From assembly GCA_016721435.1 (NCBI GenBank), contig JADKIC010000009.1, positions 57,617-121,616 of the forward strand: a stretch of DNA of 64,000 nt. Reading direction: 5' to 3'. A model generated the notes under the pieces. That model was not told the DNA's origin. It was given only the letters and a program-made list of their open reading frames with translations, and made no database searches. The translations under genes and the position numbers were made by a program. Shown piece after piece: positions 1 through 8,870 of the stretch (its first letter is position 1; every line of letters begins with the position of its first letter). Source of the stretch: Bacteroidota bacterium. Lineage in GTDB: Bacteria; Bacteroidota; Bacteroidia; AKYH767-A; OLB10.

Positions 1-126
1 GTTGATCAATTTATGGTGAATGAAAACGTTCATTTAGAAATTGGTGAGCATTATCCGCCTGGAGTCTATTTGTTGCAATTAAACATCAACGGTAGGGACA
101 TTCATAAGAAGCTTGTGAAGTTGTAA
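1..126 (+). CDS. C-terminal fragment of a T9SS-secreted protein (sorting domain)
   Basis: An open frame enters from the left edge and ends at a TAA at 124-126, giving 41 residues. The end has the pattern of a T9SS type A C-terminal sorting domain: a hydrophilic strand, then PPGVYLLQLNING and a lysine-rich end KKLVKL. The G-x-Y-h-h-x-h core and final basic stretch are typical of this domain, which directs outer-membrane export and surface attachment in Bacteroidota. The catalytic or binding part of the protein lies outside the window, so its function cannot be given. Confidence 0.75.
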   Translation, partial: VDQFMVNENVHLEIGEHYPPGVYLLQLNINGRDIHKKLVKL

Positions 127-296
127 TAGTAATGAATTGAACTTTACTGTTCAAAGCTAATTTAGGCAAATCGGGTTTATAAAGAACACAGATCTGGTCA
201 CTTTCGTGAAGAGACAAGTGACACGGATTTTTCTGATTTTCGCTGATTAAATCTGCGTAAATCCTGTTTTCCGTTTAAATCTGCGATCCCGATAGT
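127..296. repeat. Spacer with a Bacteroidota-type dispersed repeat
   Basis: No gene is seen. The stretch around 190-290 repeats phrases such as TTAAATCTGCG twice with small changes. Short phrase repeats of this kind are common between genes in this phylum. The two flanking genes converge here (left gene forward, glycosyltransferase reverse), but no clear hairpin plus T-run terminator was found. Confidence 0.4.
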
Positions 297-1948
297 CTAT
301 AATTTTCCGAGATGTTTAATATTCCCAAGTACCAGTTTCAAATCATTGGAGACTCTGAAATCTTTTGTGTAGAGAATGTTTAATCGCTCACGGGTAGCGG
401 CATCGTCTTTATGAGTACCGCCCGACATGGATGGAGATAAAACACCGGTCTTGAGACCGCTGAAGTTTTTGTCTTTTAAAAGATAACGTCCTACCCAACT
501 GATTTGCCCGGAAAGCACCCTGAAGATGTTTTTTATAAAGCCGGACTTGTTGTCGATAAATAAAATCAGGAAAGGGGAAAGTAGCAGCAAGCCCATACTC
601 ATACTTAAATCAAAGATGCGCTTGTTCCTGCGATTGACCGGATTGTTGATGGAAGGAACATCCACAAAATACAAATCGCCTTTTTCGTGTATGCTGTTAC
701 TGCCAATGATGAATAAACTTTCGGGAGGAGCAATCTTTATTTCTACCTCCGGCCGGCCTATTTTCAGCATATGCGCGATGATGTCACCCGAACTATGGTT
801 TTTTCCGCAAAAGATGACTTCGTTGATTTCATACATCGAGATCATATCGGCGATACCATCCGGCGTACCCAGATAATGTGTTAATAGCGGATGTTCTTTA
901 CCGTTAGTATGGGACTGCTCTGCGGCATACCCTACAAAATTGGAATTGTTCCCACTGACCATCATTAAGGAAAGGATGCGTTGCGTTTCTTCGGCATCTC
1001 CTGCAATGAGCAGGCGCTTCTTGATACTGTCAGCAAACCGAAATGCTCTCATCCCGCTGAAGTGCAATGCCAGTCGCGTTAAAGTGACAGATAAACTGGC
1101 CCAGGCCGTTCCGAAGAGGATAAGCGCTCTGGAGAAGCGTAACGTTTCCGGTAATAAGGCATAGCCTACCAGAATGATGACCGTTCCCGTTAATAATCCT
1201 CGCACCATTCTGGAGATGCGAATGGGTTGATCATATCCACCACTGAGAAAAGCAGCAACGATCCAGACAAGTATATATATGGGCACCACCACCTGCATAA
1301 AGAAGGGCGGGTACTGTGCCACCTGCGCATTGATGGACCAATAGTTCTTGATGGCGACCATGCCCAGATAGATGAGTAATCCATCGGCAACAGGAAGCCA
1401 TAATTTTTCTATAAAACGCTTAATGATGGAAAGCCCGGCTCTGAGCCAGATCGCAATGTTAATGAGGAATGCGAAGATCGCGGCTCCTCCGGGTGCAAAG
1501 TGCTTGCGTGCGAAAATGACCATGGCCTTGTAAAAAACGAAGACATAGTTGACACTGCTCTTCTTCGTACTTTCTCCCTTGTAATGAATGATGCGCGTGT
1601 CGTGGTAATAGTAATTTTTATAGCCGGCCCTGGTGATGCAATAGCTCAAGTCAATGTCTTCCCCATACATGAAATAATCTTCATCCAGAAGCCCGGTTTT
1701 ATCCAGTGTGGTTTTTCGCAGAAGCATGAAAGCACCGCTGAGCACATCCACCTCATGCGTTTGATCTTTCGAGAGATATCCAAGATGGTATTTGCCGAAG
1801 GTCCCATCTCCACACTGCCATCAGATGAATTATTATCTACCACAAAAACTTCGACTTCCATACCCGCCATCGCCGCGCGTACGGATTGCAGGCATTGCTG
1901 CAGGAAATACCTGACATTGTAGTTGACAATAATGATACTGAGTTTCAT
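297..1948 (-). pseudogene. Glycosyltransferase family 2 / sugar-transferase fusion, with internal deletion and frameshift
   Basis: The gene starts at 1948 with a family 2 glycosyltransferase N-terminus (MKLSIIIVNYNVRYF, then VDNNSSDGS). After DGSVEMGP, near 1798-1805, the reading frame changes and the homology jumps forward to FGKYHLGYL, then VDVLSGAFML and MYGEDIDLSY. About 90-100 residues normally between these points, with the nucleotide-sugar DxD/NPDT region, are absent. The second frame, 297 to about 1800, continues through roughly five membrane helices, a Rossmann-like CoA-binding-type segment (KKRLLIAGDAEETQRIL) and a degenerate bacterial sugar-transferase tail (NRRNKRIFDL). In related organisms the fused protein probably acts in surface polysaccharide assembly. 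As read here it lacks its catalytic core and cannot be active; assembly error is possible. It lies 26 bp after recR in the same direction. Confidence 0.8.
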
Positions 1949-1974
1949 CGCTGTTTTTTACCTCGAAAAAAATA

Positions 1975-2592
1975 CTATTTCACCAGATGGTTGTCGTAGG
2001 GAACACGGTTGATGATGGATCTTCCCAATGTTACTTCATCCGCATATTCGAGTGCGCCACCGATGGCTACTCCTCGGGCGAGTGTGCTCATCTTCACGTC
2101 GAAGGGCTTTAGTTTCTTGTAGAGATAAAATAATGTAGTATCGCCTTCCATCGTAGTGCTCAACGCAGCAATCACTTCTGCCACTTCTCCGCGCCCTGTT
2201 TTTTCGCAGAGGCTATCGATGTTTAACTGAGAAGGCCCTATGCCATCCATCGGAGAGATGAGTCCGCCGAGAACATGATAATGCCCCTTATACTGAAGCG
2301 TATTTTCAATGGCCATCACATCCCGGATATCTTCCACCACACAAACCAGCGAGGCATCCCGTTTCTGATCGCTGCAAATACTGCAAAGGGCTTCGCCGGA
2401 GATGTTGTGACAATTTTGGCAATAACGTAACTCCTTGCGTAAACGGATCAGGACTTCACCAAATTGCTCCACGCGTTCGGGCGAAGTTTTCAGCAGATGT
2501 AAAACCATACGCAGCGCGCTTTTACGACCGATGCCGGGGAGTTGTGCAAAAGCTTCAATGGCTTCGTCGAGGACTTTGGAGGGGAGTTGCAA
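1975..2592 (-). CDS. recR: Recombination protein RecR
   Basis: This 205-residue protein has the standard length and order for RecR: a helix-hairpin-helix (LPGIGRKSALRMVLHLL, residues about 18-34), a four-cysteine zinc finger (CQNCHNISGEALCSIC), and a Toprim domain beginning VCVVEDIRD. RecR works with RecO and RecF to load RecA on gapped DNA. The start is taken as TTG at 2590-2592, because the residues that follow (QLPSKVLDEAIEAFAQLPGIG) align with the usual RecR N-terminus and no upstream ATG fits. A TAATTTTG promoter element lies 16 bp upstream. The broken glycosyltransferase follows closely and may be cotranscribed. Confidence 0.95.
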   Translation of the reverse strand: MQLPSKVLDEAIEAFAQLPGIGRKSALRMVLHLLKTSPERVEQFGEVLIRLRKELRYCQNCHNISGEALCSICSDQKRDASLVCVVEDIRDVMAIENTLQYKGHYHVLGGLISPMDGIGPSQLNIDSLCEKTGRGEVAEVIAALSTTMEGDTTLFYLYKKLKPFDVKMSTLARGVAIGGALEYADEVTLGRSIINRVPYDNHLVK

Positions 2593-2608
2593 GAGAGATG
2601 GATTTCTA

Positions 2609-2616
2609 CAAAATTA
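2609..2616 (-). promoter_or_regulatory. Bacteroidota -7 promoter element for recR
   Basis: On the minus strand this reads TAATTTTG, a full match to TAnnTTTG. It ends 16 bases before the TTG start of recR, so it supports that start codon. Confidence 0.55.
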
Positions 2617-2694
2617 CGAATCCCCGATTGTTCAAAAAAATTGAGGAGGCATTAAGATTTGATTTCCCGCTATTTTTTCTTTGCAGATATACGA

Positions 2695-4150
2695 ATGGCT
2701 ATGTCTCCGATCCTGATTATCACTCTTATTGCGCTCTATTTCCTTGTTTTACTATGGATTTCCTGGTATACAGCCCGCGGTGCAGGAAACCAGGCTTTTC
2801 AGGGAAATAAGTCCTCGCCCTGGTATATAGTGGCATTCGGGATGATCGGCACGTCGCTTTCCGGGTGTGACCTTCGTTTCGGTGCCGGGAACAGTAGCAG
2901 GTTCAGGGATGTCGTACCTGATGGTGGTGTTCGGTTATTTTATCGGCTATATGGGTGTGGCGTATATTCTTCTTCCCTTGTACTATCGCCTGCAACTGAC
3001 TTCTATCTACCATTATCTGCAGGAACGCTTTGGAAGAAGTTCTTATAAAACCGGGGCGCTCTTCTTCATCGTTTCACGGACCCTGGGAGCAACTGCACGC
3101 CTCTATCTGGTGATTCGCGTGCTGCAGGATCTGGTGTTGAATCAGATGGGTGTTCCCTTCATCGTTACTGCCATCTTCATCTTATTGCTCATTCTCGCCT
3201 ATACCTTTAAAGGCGGGGTTAAAACCATCGTCTGGACCGACACCCTGCAAACTACATTCATGTTGGGCGGATTGATTGCCTGTGTTATTTATGTTTTGCA
3301 AAATCTCGATCTCTCCTTTGGTGAAGCATGGATAAGAATGACGGATCTCGGTTATAGCAAACTAATGATTACGGATATAAATAGTCCGGGTCATTATATG
3401 AAGCATCTTCTCGGCGGAGCCTTCATCGCATTAACCATGACCGGTCTGGATCAGGAGATGATGCAGAAAAATATTTCGGTGCGCACGCTTAAGGATTCAC
3501 AGAAAAATGTGGTCACGCTCAGTGTCATTCTTATTTTCGTCAACTTTCTGTTTCTCTTTCTCGGTGGTGTATTGTATCTCTACAGCAACGATCATCAACT
3601 GGCACTCAAGGGAGATGATTTATTTCCCACACTCGCCATGCAACATTTTCCGCCTGTCATGGGACTCATTTTTATCATCGCGCTCATTTCCGCTTTATTT
3701 CCCTCTGCAGATGGAGCGATCACGGCATTAACCGCTTCCTTTTCCCTCGATATCCTCGGCATTCAGCGCAATCCGAAACTCAACGAAGCACAACAAACCA
3801 GTATTCGCCGACAAGTACATCTGGTATTTGCAGGAGTATTTCTGATTTGCGTGATGGTCTTTCACTGGATCGATAACCGATCCATCATCGACCTCATCCT
3901 CAAACTCGCCGGCTATACGTACGGTCCTCTCCTCGGACTATTTGCCTATGGTGTCCTTATGAAATCAAAATTAAAAGAGACTCTTGTTCCGGTAGTATGT
4001 CTCATCGCTCCTGCATTCACCTGGGTGTTGGCCGATATGATGCCGGTCTGGTGCAATGGCTTTAAGTTCGGATATGAGTTGCTGTTAGTGAATGGAATCC
4101 TCACTTTTGTTGGACTATTTCTGATTCGGAAAAAGTCAGAAATCAATTAA
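2695..4150 (+). CDS. Sodium:solute symporter (SSS family), frameshifted
   Basis: The start at 2695 (MAMSPILIITLIALYF) opens a first membrane helix. Near 2864 one extra G shifts the frame: upstream reads GMIGTSLSG and the next frame continues VTFVSVPGTVAGSGMSYL. The main frame then runs to 4150 with about eleven more membrane helices and the SSS signature FKGGVKTIVWTDTLQ. The repaired length of about 485 residues is usual for the family, which couples Na+ entry to uptake of sugars, amino acids or similar solutes in the inner membrane; the substrate cannot be told. It is divergent from recR. The frameshift is most likely a sequencing indel. Confidence 0.88.
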
Positions 4151-4249
4151 AAATTCTGTTTTAAGCCTGATTTGTCTTTGCAGCAACTCAGTGAAAGTCC
4201 TTTTTAATGCAATGATTAGCAGTAGAGTACAACGATAGATTTGGAGAAT

Positions 4250-4267
4250 GTTAACTTTATAGTTAAC
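4250..4267. promoter_or_regulatory. Dyad operator candidate of the toxin-antitoxin locus
   Basis: GTTAACT and AGTTAAC form perfect 7 bp arms around TTAT. The site lies just upstream of the toxin remnant and the HTH antitoxin. HigA-type antitoxins usually bind such palindromes in their own promoter, so autoregulation is a reasonable inference. Part of the site (GTTAACTTT) also occurs as a direct repeat. Confidence 0.45.
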
Positions 4268-4289
4268 TTTGGTTAGTGAAGACCGAAAG

Positions 4290-4597
4290 ACAAATTATTT
4301 TCTACAAACATTACTTTACAGAATTTTATTTGCTACAAACAAAAAGAGTTCAGGAAAAATTGAGTTTGTATTTAAAATATTACGCACTGTAGAGCCGAAG
4401 AAGTCCTGGAACATTGTTGGATACAGACGGATTAGGGGGTGTTGAAGTGGGAGAAAATTTAGATCTGTTGTTTTGATAAAGGTAATTTGGTTATTCTGTT
4501 TAATGGATTTCAAAAGAAAACGCCGAAGACATCAAAGCAAGAATTGGAGTCAGCATTAAAACATAAGCGCGATTATTTCGCAAGTAAAAATAAGTGA
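4290..4597 (+). pseudogene. higB: HigB/Gp49-type toxin remnant, multiply frameshifted
   Basis: No single open frame exists, but pieces in successive frames line up with a HigB-like (Gp49 family) mRNA interferase. They are KIEFVFKILRTVE (about 4356-4394), GTDG..VEVGEN (about 4420-4458), and an intact end CCFDKGNLVILFNGFQKKT continuing to a TGA at 4595-4597. The order and spacing match the C-terminal two thirds of the toxin, and the gene sits one base before the antitoxin ATG, the normal HigBA arrangement. At least two frameshifts separate the pieces and the N-terminus is poorly recognisable. It is either a genuinely decayed toxin or a toxin gene with several sequence errors. Confidence 0.65.
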
Positions 4598-4598
4598 T

Positions 4599-4904
4599 AT
4601 GAAAAAGAAAAATATAAAGGATGCAAGAACGTTTGACGAACTTTTGGAAATAAAGTACGGAAAAACCGGAACAACAAAGCGTGATAAATTCGAAGAGAAG
4701 GCACAATATTTTGTGATCAGTGAGATGCTTAAAGAGGCAAGAAAAGAAGCTAACATGACACAAGAAGAGTTGGCCGACAAAGTTGGAACGAAGAAAAGTT
4801 ATATTTCCAGATTAGAAAACGGGAAATGCGACATTCAACTTTCCACGCTTTATCGAATATTTGAATTTGGGCTTGGTCGTCCAATACACTTGTTAATTGG
4901 TTGA
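4599..4904 (+). CDS. higA: HigA-type antitoxin, XRE helix-turn-helix
   Basis: The 101-residue protein has an N-terminal arm (residues 1-40) that would contact the toxin, and an XRE helix-turn-helix at about residues 45-98 (MTQEELADKVGTKKSYISRLENG). It starts one base after the stop of the toxin remnant, which is the typical HigBA order of toxin first. It should neutralise the toxin and repress the shared promoter, perhaps at the GTTAACT dyad at 4250-4267. The antitoxin frame is intact although the toxin is broken. Family assignment is firm for the HTH; the HigA label rests on context. Confidence 0.85.
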   Translation: MKKKNIKDARTFDELLEIKYGKTGTTKRDKFEEKAQYFVISEMLKEARKEANMTQEELADKVGTKKSYISRLENGKCDIQLSTLYRIFEFGLGRPIHLLIG

Positions 4905-4908
4905 TTAA

Positions 4909-6258
4909 TTATTGCTTCACGATAATATTTCCACCAATAATCGCAACAATTTCCACCGTGGTATTCGCCTCTATAAATCCACTTTCACTGCTCGCTGTAT
5001 AGACCTGATCTCCCACACGAATTTTTCCTGATGGACGTAACAGCGTCACCGTTATACCCTGTGTTCCGATTTCCGGATGATCAATCGCGGAAGTATAGCC
5101 TGCAGCAGCCGTCATTTCTGTAGATAACACCAGCTTCTTAAACATCGGACTTTCGGATAATACCTTGCTGGCGAAAATGAACAAGCCTAAAGCCCCCGAC
5201 ATTCCCACTACAACCACCGCCAACGACTCTGTCAGTGCGTATCCGCTCACACCACTAAAGTCAAAGCCATCATTGCGTAGCAGGCTGGTCGTTAGTCCGA
5301 AGAGGAGGAGAACAATTCCACTAATCCCCGCCACTCCGAATCCGGGTATGACAAAGAGTTCCAGAATAATGAGGACTAGTCCCGCCAGAGAAATCAGGAT
5401 TTCCCAATTCGCGGCAAGGCCATCGAGATAGAGTGGAGCGAAGTAGAGAACAGCCGCAGCTATCGCTAAAATAATCGGAAAGCCTAATCCGGGTTGTTGC
5501 AGTTCGTAATACAGTCCGCCCAACATCACCAAAATGAGGACTCCGCTGATAGCAGGATGAATCAACCATCCGATCAAACGATCTATCAAACTGGGTTCAT
5601 ATTTAGTTATTTTGAAAGATGCGTATCCCGCCAGCTCCAAGGTTTCATTAATGCTCTCCGCAATGCCATTGCAATAGTTCAGCTTCAAGGCTTCGGTACT
5701 GGTAAGCGTTAGTACTTTTCCGGAATCATTTACATTCGGAATAGCGATACGCGGATCCACCATGGCTTCGGCGATGCGGGCATCTCTTCCCCTTGCTTCT
5801 GCAGTTGAACGCATCATACTGCGCATATAACTTTGATATTTATCGGGGAGCGCTTCTGCATTTTGTGTCACTACCGTCGCCGCGCCGATACTGGCCCCTT
5901 TGCGCATGTAAATTTTTTCGCAGGCAATGGCGATAAGAGCACCGGCCGATGCCGCATTATTGTCGATAAAAACGATCACCGGTATCTTGCTGTTCAATAC
6001 CAGGGTGCGGATACTGTCGGCTGCATCCAGTAGTCCGCCATAAGTATTCATGTTGATGAGGATCAGGTCAGCCTTCATGGCTTAGCTTCCAGCGAGTCCT
6101 TTGGAGAACATTCTCGCAATTCCCGGACTAATCTCTTCTCTACATCTATTTGAAATACAGATGTTTGAGATTTTTTGGATTTCCCTGCAGATGGCTGAAT
6201 ACAAGAAAGCAGAGAAATGCCGTTAGGAGAAATAAAGTCGGAGAAGGTATGTTTTCAT
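4909..6258 (-). CDS. NfeD-like membrane serine protease, N-terminus frameshifted
   Basis: The clean frame, 4909-6078, gives 389 residues. It has a ClpP/SppA-like protease domain with DNNAASAGALIA (nucleophile Ser within ASAGA) and the motif MRKGASIGAA, then four or five membrane helices and a C-terminal NfeD OB-fold (GTQGITVTLLRPSGKIRVG). This start lacks the family's signal peptide and first strands. Reading upstream through three small indels restores them: an ATG at 6258 (MKTYLLR), a hydrophobic leader (LFLLTAFLCFLVFSH), then VFQIDVE and EISPGIARMFSKGLA leading into MKADL. The full gene is therefore about 450 residues, the usual length. NfeD proteases act at the inner membrane with stomatin/flotillin-like partners in membrane quality control. 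Confidence 0.85.
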
Positions 6259-6320
6259 TGCTGTTAATTAATGTGTTGAAAACAGTAGACCCTCAACGTC
6301 ATTGCCGGTGGACATACCGC

Positions 6321-6328
6321 TATACTTG
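6321..6328 (+). promoter_or_regulatory. -7 promoter element for the LysM gene
   Basis: TATACTTG is one base off TAnnTTTG. It ends nine bases before the ATG at 6338, so the earlier possible start at 6302 is upstream of the promoter and was rejected. Confidence 0.4.
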
Positions 6329-6337
6329 TGTAAAGAT

Positions 6338-7492
6338 ATGAATCAAAAAATGATAGATTTTGTGAAGTGGAAGACAGGGTTATTCCTCCTGTTCTTCATT
6401 GTGTTAGGAACATTTACCCAGGCTGCAGATCCCGATTCGCTGCGCACCCGCTGGATCAACGGGAAGAAATTCACCTTGCACAAAGTGGCGCCGAAGGAAA
6501 CCTGGTCGAGTGTCTCCCGCCGCTATACGGTCACCATCGATGATCTTCAAAAGGCCAATCCGGGAGTCGACGGACTGAAGATAGGGCAGATCATTAATGT
6601 TCCCGCTGGTCTGACCACCGATTCAAAGGAAGTGAAAGCGGCTCCGGAAAAGCCACCCGCACCGGTGACCAAGGTGGTTGAAAGTACGCCGAAGAAAACA
6701 AGTACAACTCAGCAAACCGGTCCTTCAGGGAAAACGCATACGGTACAGAAAGGCGAGACTTTATATCGCATTTCCAAGATGTACGATATGTCCATTGAAG
6801 AAATTAAATCACTCAATGGTCTGGGGTCTAATGCCATCTCGCCCGGACAACAGCTCAGGATCAAAGCAAAAGTTGGCGATAATCAAGTCACCCGGGAAAG
6901 CGTTGCGACACCTGTAACACCTCAAACAGTTGCTGTGGAATCCACTCCTGCAAAGGCAACAACGCCCGTGGAGAAGCAAGCGCAGGTAGAGACTAAGAAA
7001 GAGGTGGTGAAACCGGAGCCGGTTGAGTCGAAGCCCGAGCCGGTCAAAGAAACTATCAAAGAGGAACCCGTACCTGTGAAGGCAGATAGTCACCAAACTT
7101 CGATGGTCATTTCACGCAACGACGATCGCACTGAAGTTCCACCGGTATATTCAAATCCCGGCACTTCCAGAACTTCTGTCATTGAGAAAGATCCGAAGAG
7201 TGGGGCAGAGGTGGAGAAAATTACGGAAATAGGAGTAGCAGCATGGCTCACCGAAGCCGATTTAAATCAAAGTAAATTTTATGCCTTGCATCGCACTGCA
7301 CCGGTGGGTACCATCATCAAGCTCACCAACCGCATGAATAACAACAGTGTCTTCGTTAAAGTAGTGGGTCCGCTTCCCGATACCGGAGATAACAACAGCA
7401 TCATCGTAAAAATTACGCAAGCTGCCGCTCAGCGCATTGGTGCTCTCGACCAAAAATTCACTGCCGAGCTCAGCTATGGCATCACAAGATAG
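6338..7492 (+). CDS. LysM domain protein with C-terminal double-psi beta-barrel
   Basis: The protein begins with a short cytoplasmic stretch and a signal helix (FLLFFIVLGTFTQA). Two LysM domains follow, a degenerate one (TLHKVAPKETWSSVSRRYTV) and a canonical one (HTVQKGETLYRISKMY), each of which binds peptidoglycan. A linker rich in Pro, Lys, Glu and Val spans about residues 185-270. The C-terminus (AAWLTEADLNQSKFYALH, GTIIKLTNR, VFVKVVGPLPD) resembles the RlpA-type double-psi beta-barrel found in cell-wall proteins. The start at 6338 fits the promoter element upstream. A Rho-independent terminator follows at 7516. The role is likely cell-wall binding or remodelling in the periplasm; no catalytic residue was established. 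Confidence 0.85.
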   Translation: MNQKMIDFVKWKTGLFLLFFIVLGTFTQAADPDSLRTRWINGKKFTLHKVAPKETWSSVSRRYTVTIDDLQKANPGVDGLKIGQIINVPAGLTTDSKEVKAAPEKPPAPVTKVVESTPKKTSTTQQTGPSGKTHTVQKGETLYRISKMYDMSIEEIKSLNGLGSNAISPGQQLRIKAKVGDNQVTRESVATPVTPQTVAVESTPAKATTPVEKQAQVETKKEVVKPEPVESKPEPVKETIKEEPVPVKADSHQTSMVISRNDDRTEVPPVYSNPGTSRTSVIEKDPKSGAEVEKITEIGVAAWLTEADLNQSKFYALHRTAPVGTIIKLTNRMNNNSVFVKVVGPLPDTGDNNSIIVKITQAAAQRIGALDQKFTAELSYGITR

Positions 7493-7515
7493 TAAACCCT
7501 AGCAGGTTCTGCCGG

Positions 7516-7547
7516 CGCTCCTCTGAAAAGAGGGGCGTATTTTTTTT
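7516..7547 (+). terminator. Rho-independent terminator after the LysM gene
   Basis: CGCTCCTCT and AGAGGGGCG pair over 9 bp (one G-U) around a GAAA tetraloop, followed by TATTTTTTTT. It lies 24 bp after the stop codon. Confidence 0.85.
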
Positions 7548-7606
7548 AGGGATATTTGGTACTATACTTGTGAGAGGTCCACTAAAGATGCGTGAATATT
7601 TCTTCC

Positions 7607-7614
7607 TAACTTTG
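7607..7614 (+). promoter_or_regulatory. -7 promoter element for the four-helix sensor protein
   Basis: TAACTTTG matches TAnnTTTG exactly. It allows translation from either ATG at 7648 or ATG at 7690. Confidence 0.45.
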
Positions 7615-7689
7615 ATTTTATAGAAAGTCTGCGGATTTTAAGTTCCGATGTCTTTATTCAATGCAGTTAGAAATACAAAAAAATGTATC

Positions 7690-8322
7690 ATGATGAAATG
7701 GACTTATAGTATCAAAAATAAAATAACCGCTGCCGGACTACTTTTTCTTGTATTGGGATTAGTCATTTTTAGTAATTATAACGAGCGGAATAAATCAGCG
7801 GAGATCAATAGTACCATCTCTTCGATGTATAAAGACCGACTCATTGTGGAGAGTTATATTTTCATGTATTCTCAAAAATTTCAACAGATCATTGAGTTGA
7901 TCGACAATGAAGACGTGGAATTATCACGGCAACAAAATGGAATCAATCAATTGCTGACCGAAGCAAAAGCGTTGAATCTTTCTTATGAACAAACAAAGCT
8001 CACCGATCAGGAGGCCTTGAATTTTTACGAGTTTGTAGCGTTGTGTGAAGATATTCAGTTGCAAACTAACTCTGGAAATTTACTACTGGCAAAACAAAGT
8101 GCGAAGGAAGCCTCAGGTATATTGCAGGTGCTTTCCTCCATTCAGGTCACGGAGGCCAGGATGCAAATGAGCAGTATTGATAAACTTTTTAACATGACGT
8201 CTATCTATTCGCAATTTGAATTGGTTATTCTGGTTATCATCGGCCTCATCATCCAGGGACTCATTTTCGCCTCCGGAACACTTCGGGTAAAGCCATTGAA
8301 TACACAGGCAAATTTGAATTAG
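7690..8322 (+). CDS. Membrane protein with four-helix-bundle MCP-type sensor domain
   Basis: From the ATG at 7690 (MMKWTYSIKNKITAAG) the protein has a first membrane helix (AGLLFLVLGLVIF), an all-helical periplasmic segment of about 150 residues (IYSSM..KDRLIVESYIF, QQIIELID, LTEAKALN), and a second membrane helix (LVILVIIGLIIQGLIFASG). This is the 4HB_MCP ligand-sensing layout of chemoreceptors and sensor kinases. It stops after the second helix, so there is no HAMP, signalling or kinase domain. An in-frame ATG at 7648 would add a charged 14-residue tail and is also possible. Stand-alone forms like this occur in Bacteroidota and their function is unknown. Confidence 0.7.
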   Translation: MMKWTYSIKNKITAAGLLFLVLGLVIFSNYNERNKSAEINSTISSMYKDRLIVESYIFMYSQKFQQIIELIDNEDVELSRQQNGINQLLTEAKALNLSYEQTKLTDQEALNFYEFVALCEDIQLQTNSGNLLLAKQSAKEASGILQVLSSIQVTEARMQMSSIDKLFNMTSIYSQFELVILVIIGLIIQGLIFASGTLRVKPLNTQANLN

Positions 8323-8870
8323 GTAAATCAATTGATATCATCCTTGCATCTATACATCCTATCCTGGTGATTAGAGTATTCAATAATGCATTCTATTTTA
8401 CATTTCAAACATCAATTTCAAAATTCTCAAAAATCAACTTTACTTTTTTCACACCATTCATCAATTTTACGAAATTTAAACGCAGCGGTTAGCAACGGTT
8501 TCGCAGCGATAGCGGCGATTCATCAATTGAAAAAAGTCGTCAGGTAAACTTAAAATCTTACTTTACCGCAAGGACTCCTTCGCTAAAGCTACGGAGTCCG
8601 AAGGACTATTTCGCTAACTGCGTGCGCCAAAGCTTAAGCGACGGCGTACTTTGTGATCCACAACTTAAGCGACGGATTAAGCTACGGAGTCCAAAGGTTC
8701 GCAAGGTTACTACCCAATAGCATTATATCATCAAGTAATCAAATCGTCTTATCAAAAAATATTAAAATCATTAATCAACATATCATAAAATATTCATATC
8801 ACACATCTTCAAATCTTCAAATCATAAAATTTTCAAATTATTTTTTATCTTTCGGATCTCTATTGAACCT
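8323..8870. repeat. Repeat-rich spacer before the MFS transporter
   Basis: No gene is seen in this 548 bp spacer. From about 8565 to 8700 the phrase GCTAAAGCTACGGAGTCC and shorter forms (TTAAGCGACGG, GCTACGGAGTCC) recur four or more times. From about 8730 to 8860 the sequence becomes A/T-rich with TTCAAATCTTCAAATCA-like tracts ending in ATTTTCAAATTATT just before the gene. The same ingredients recur before other genes at 10.6-10.9 kb and 30.5-30.7 kb. Confidence 0.6.

Noticed and set aside
1500..1922. A 140-residue forward frame over the glycosyltransferase
   Set aside because: It is antisense to clear family 2 glycosyltransferase motifs and has no own support.
4316..4780. Minus-strand frames over the toxin-antitoxin locus
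   Set aside because: They are hydrophobic shadows of A/T-rich coding DNA, and the HTH gene on the plus strand is clear.
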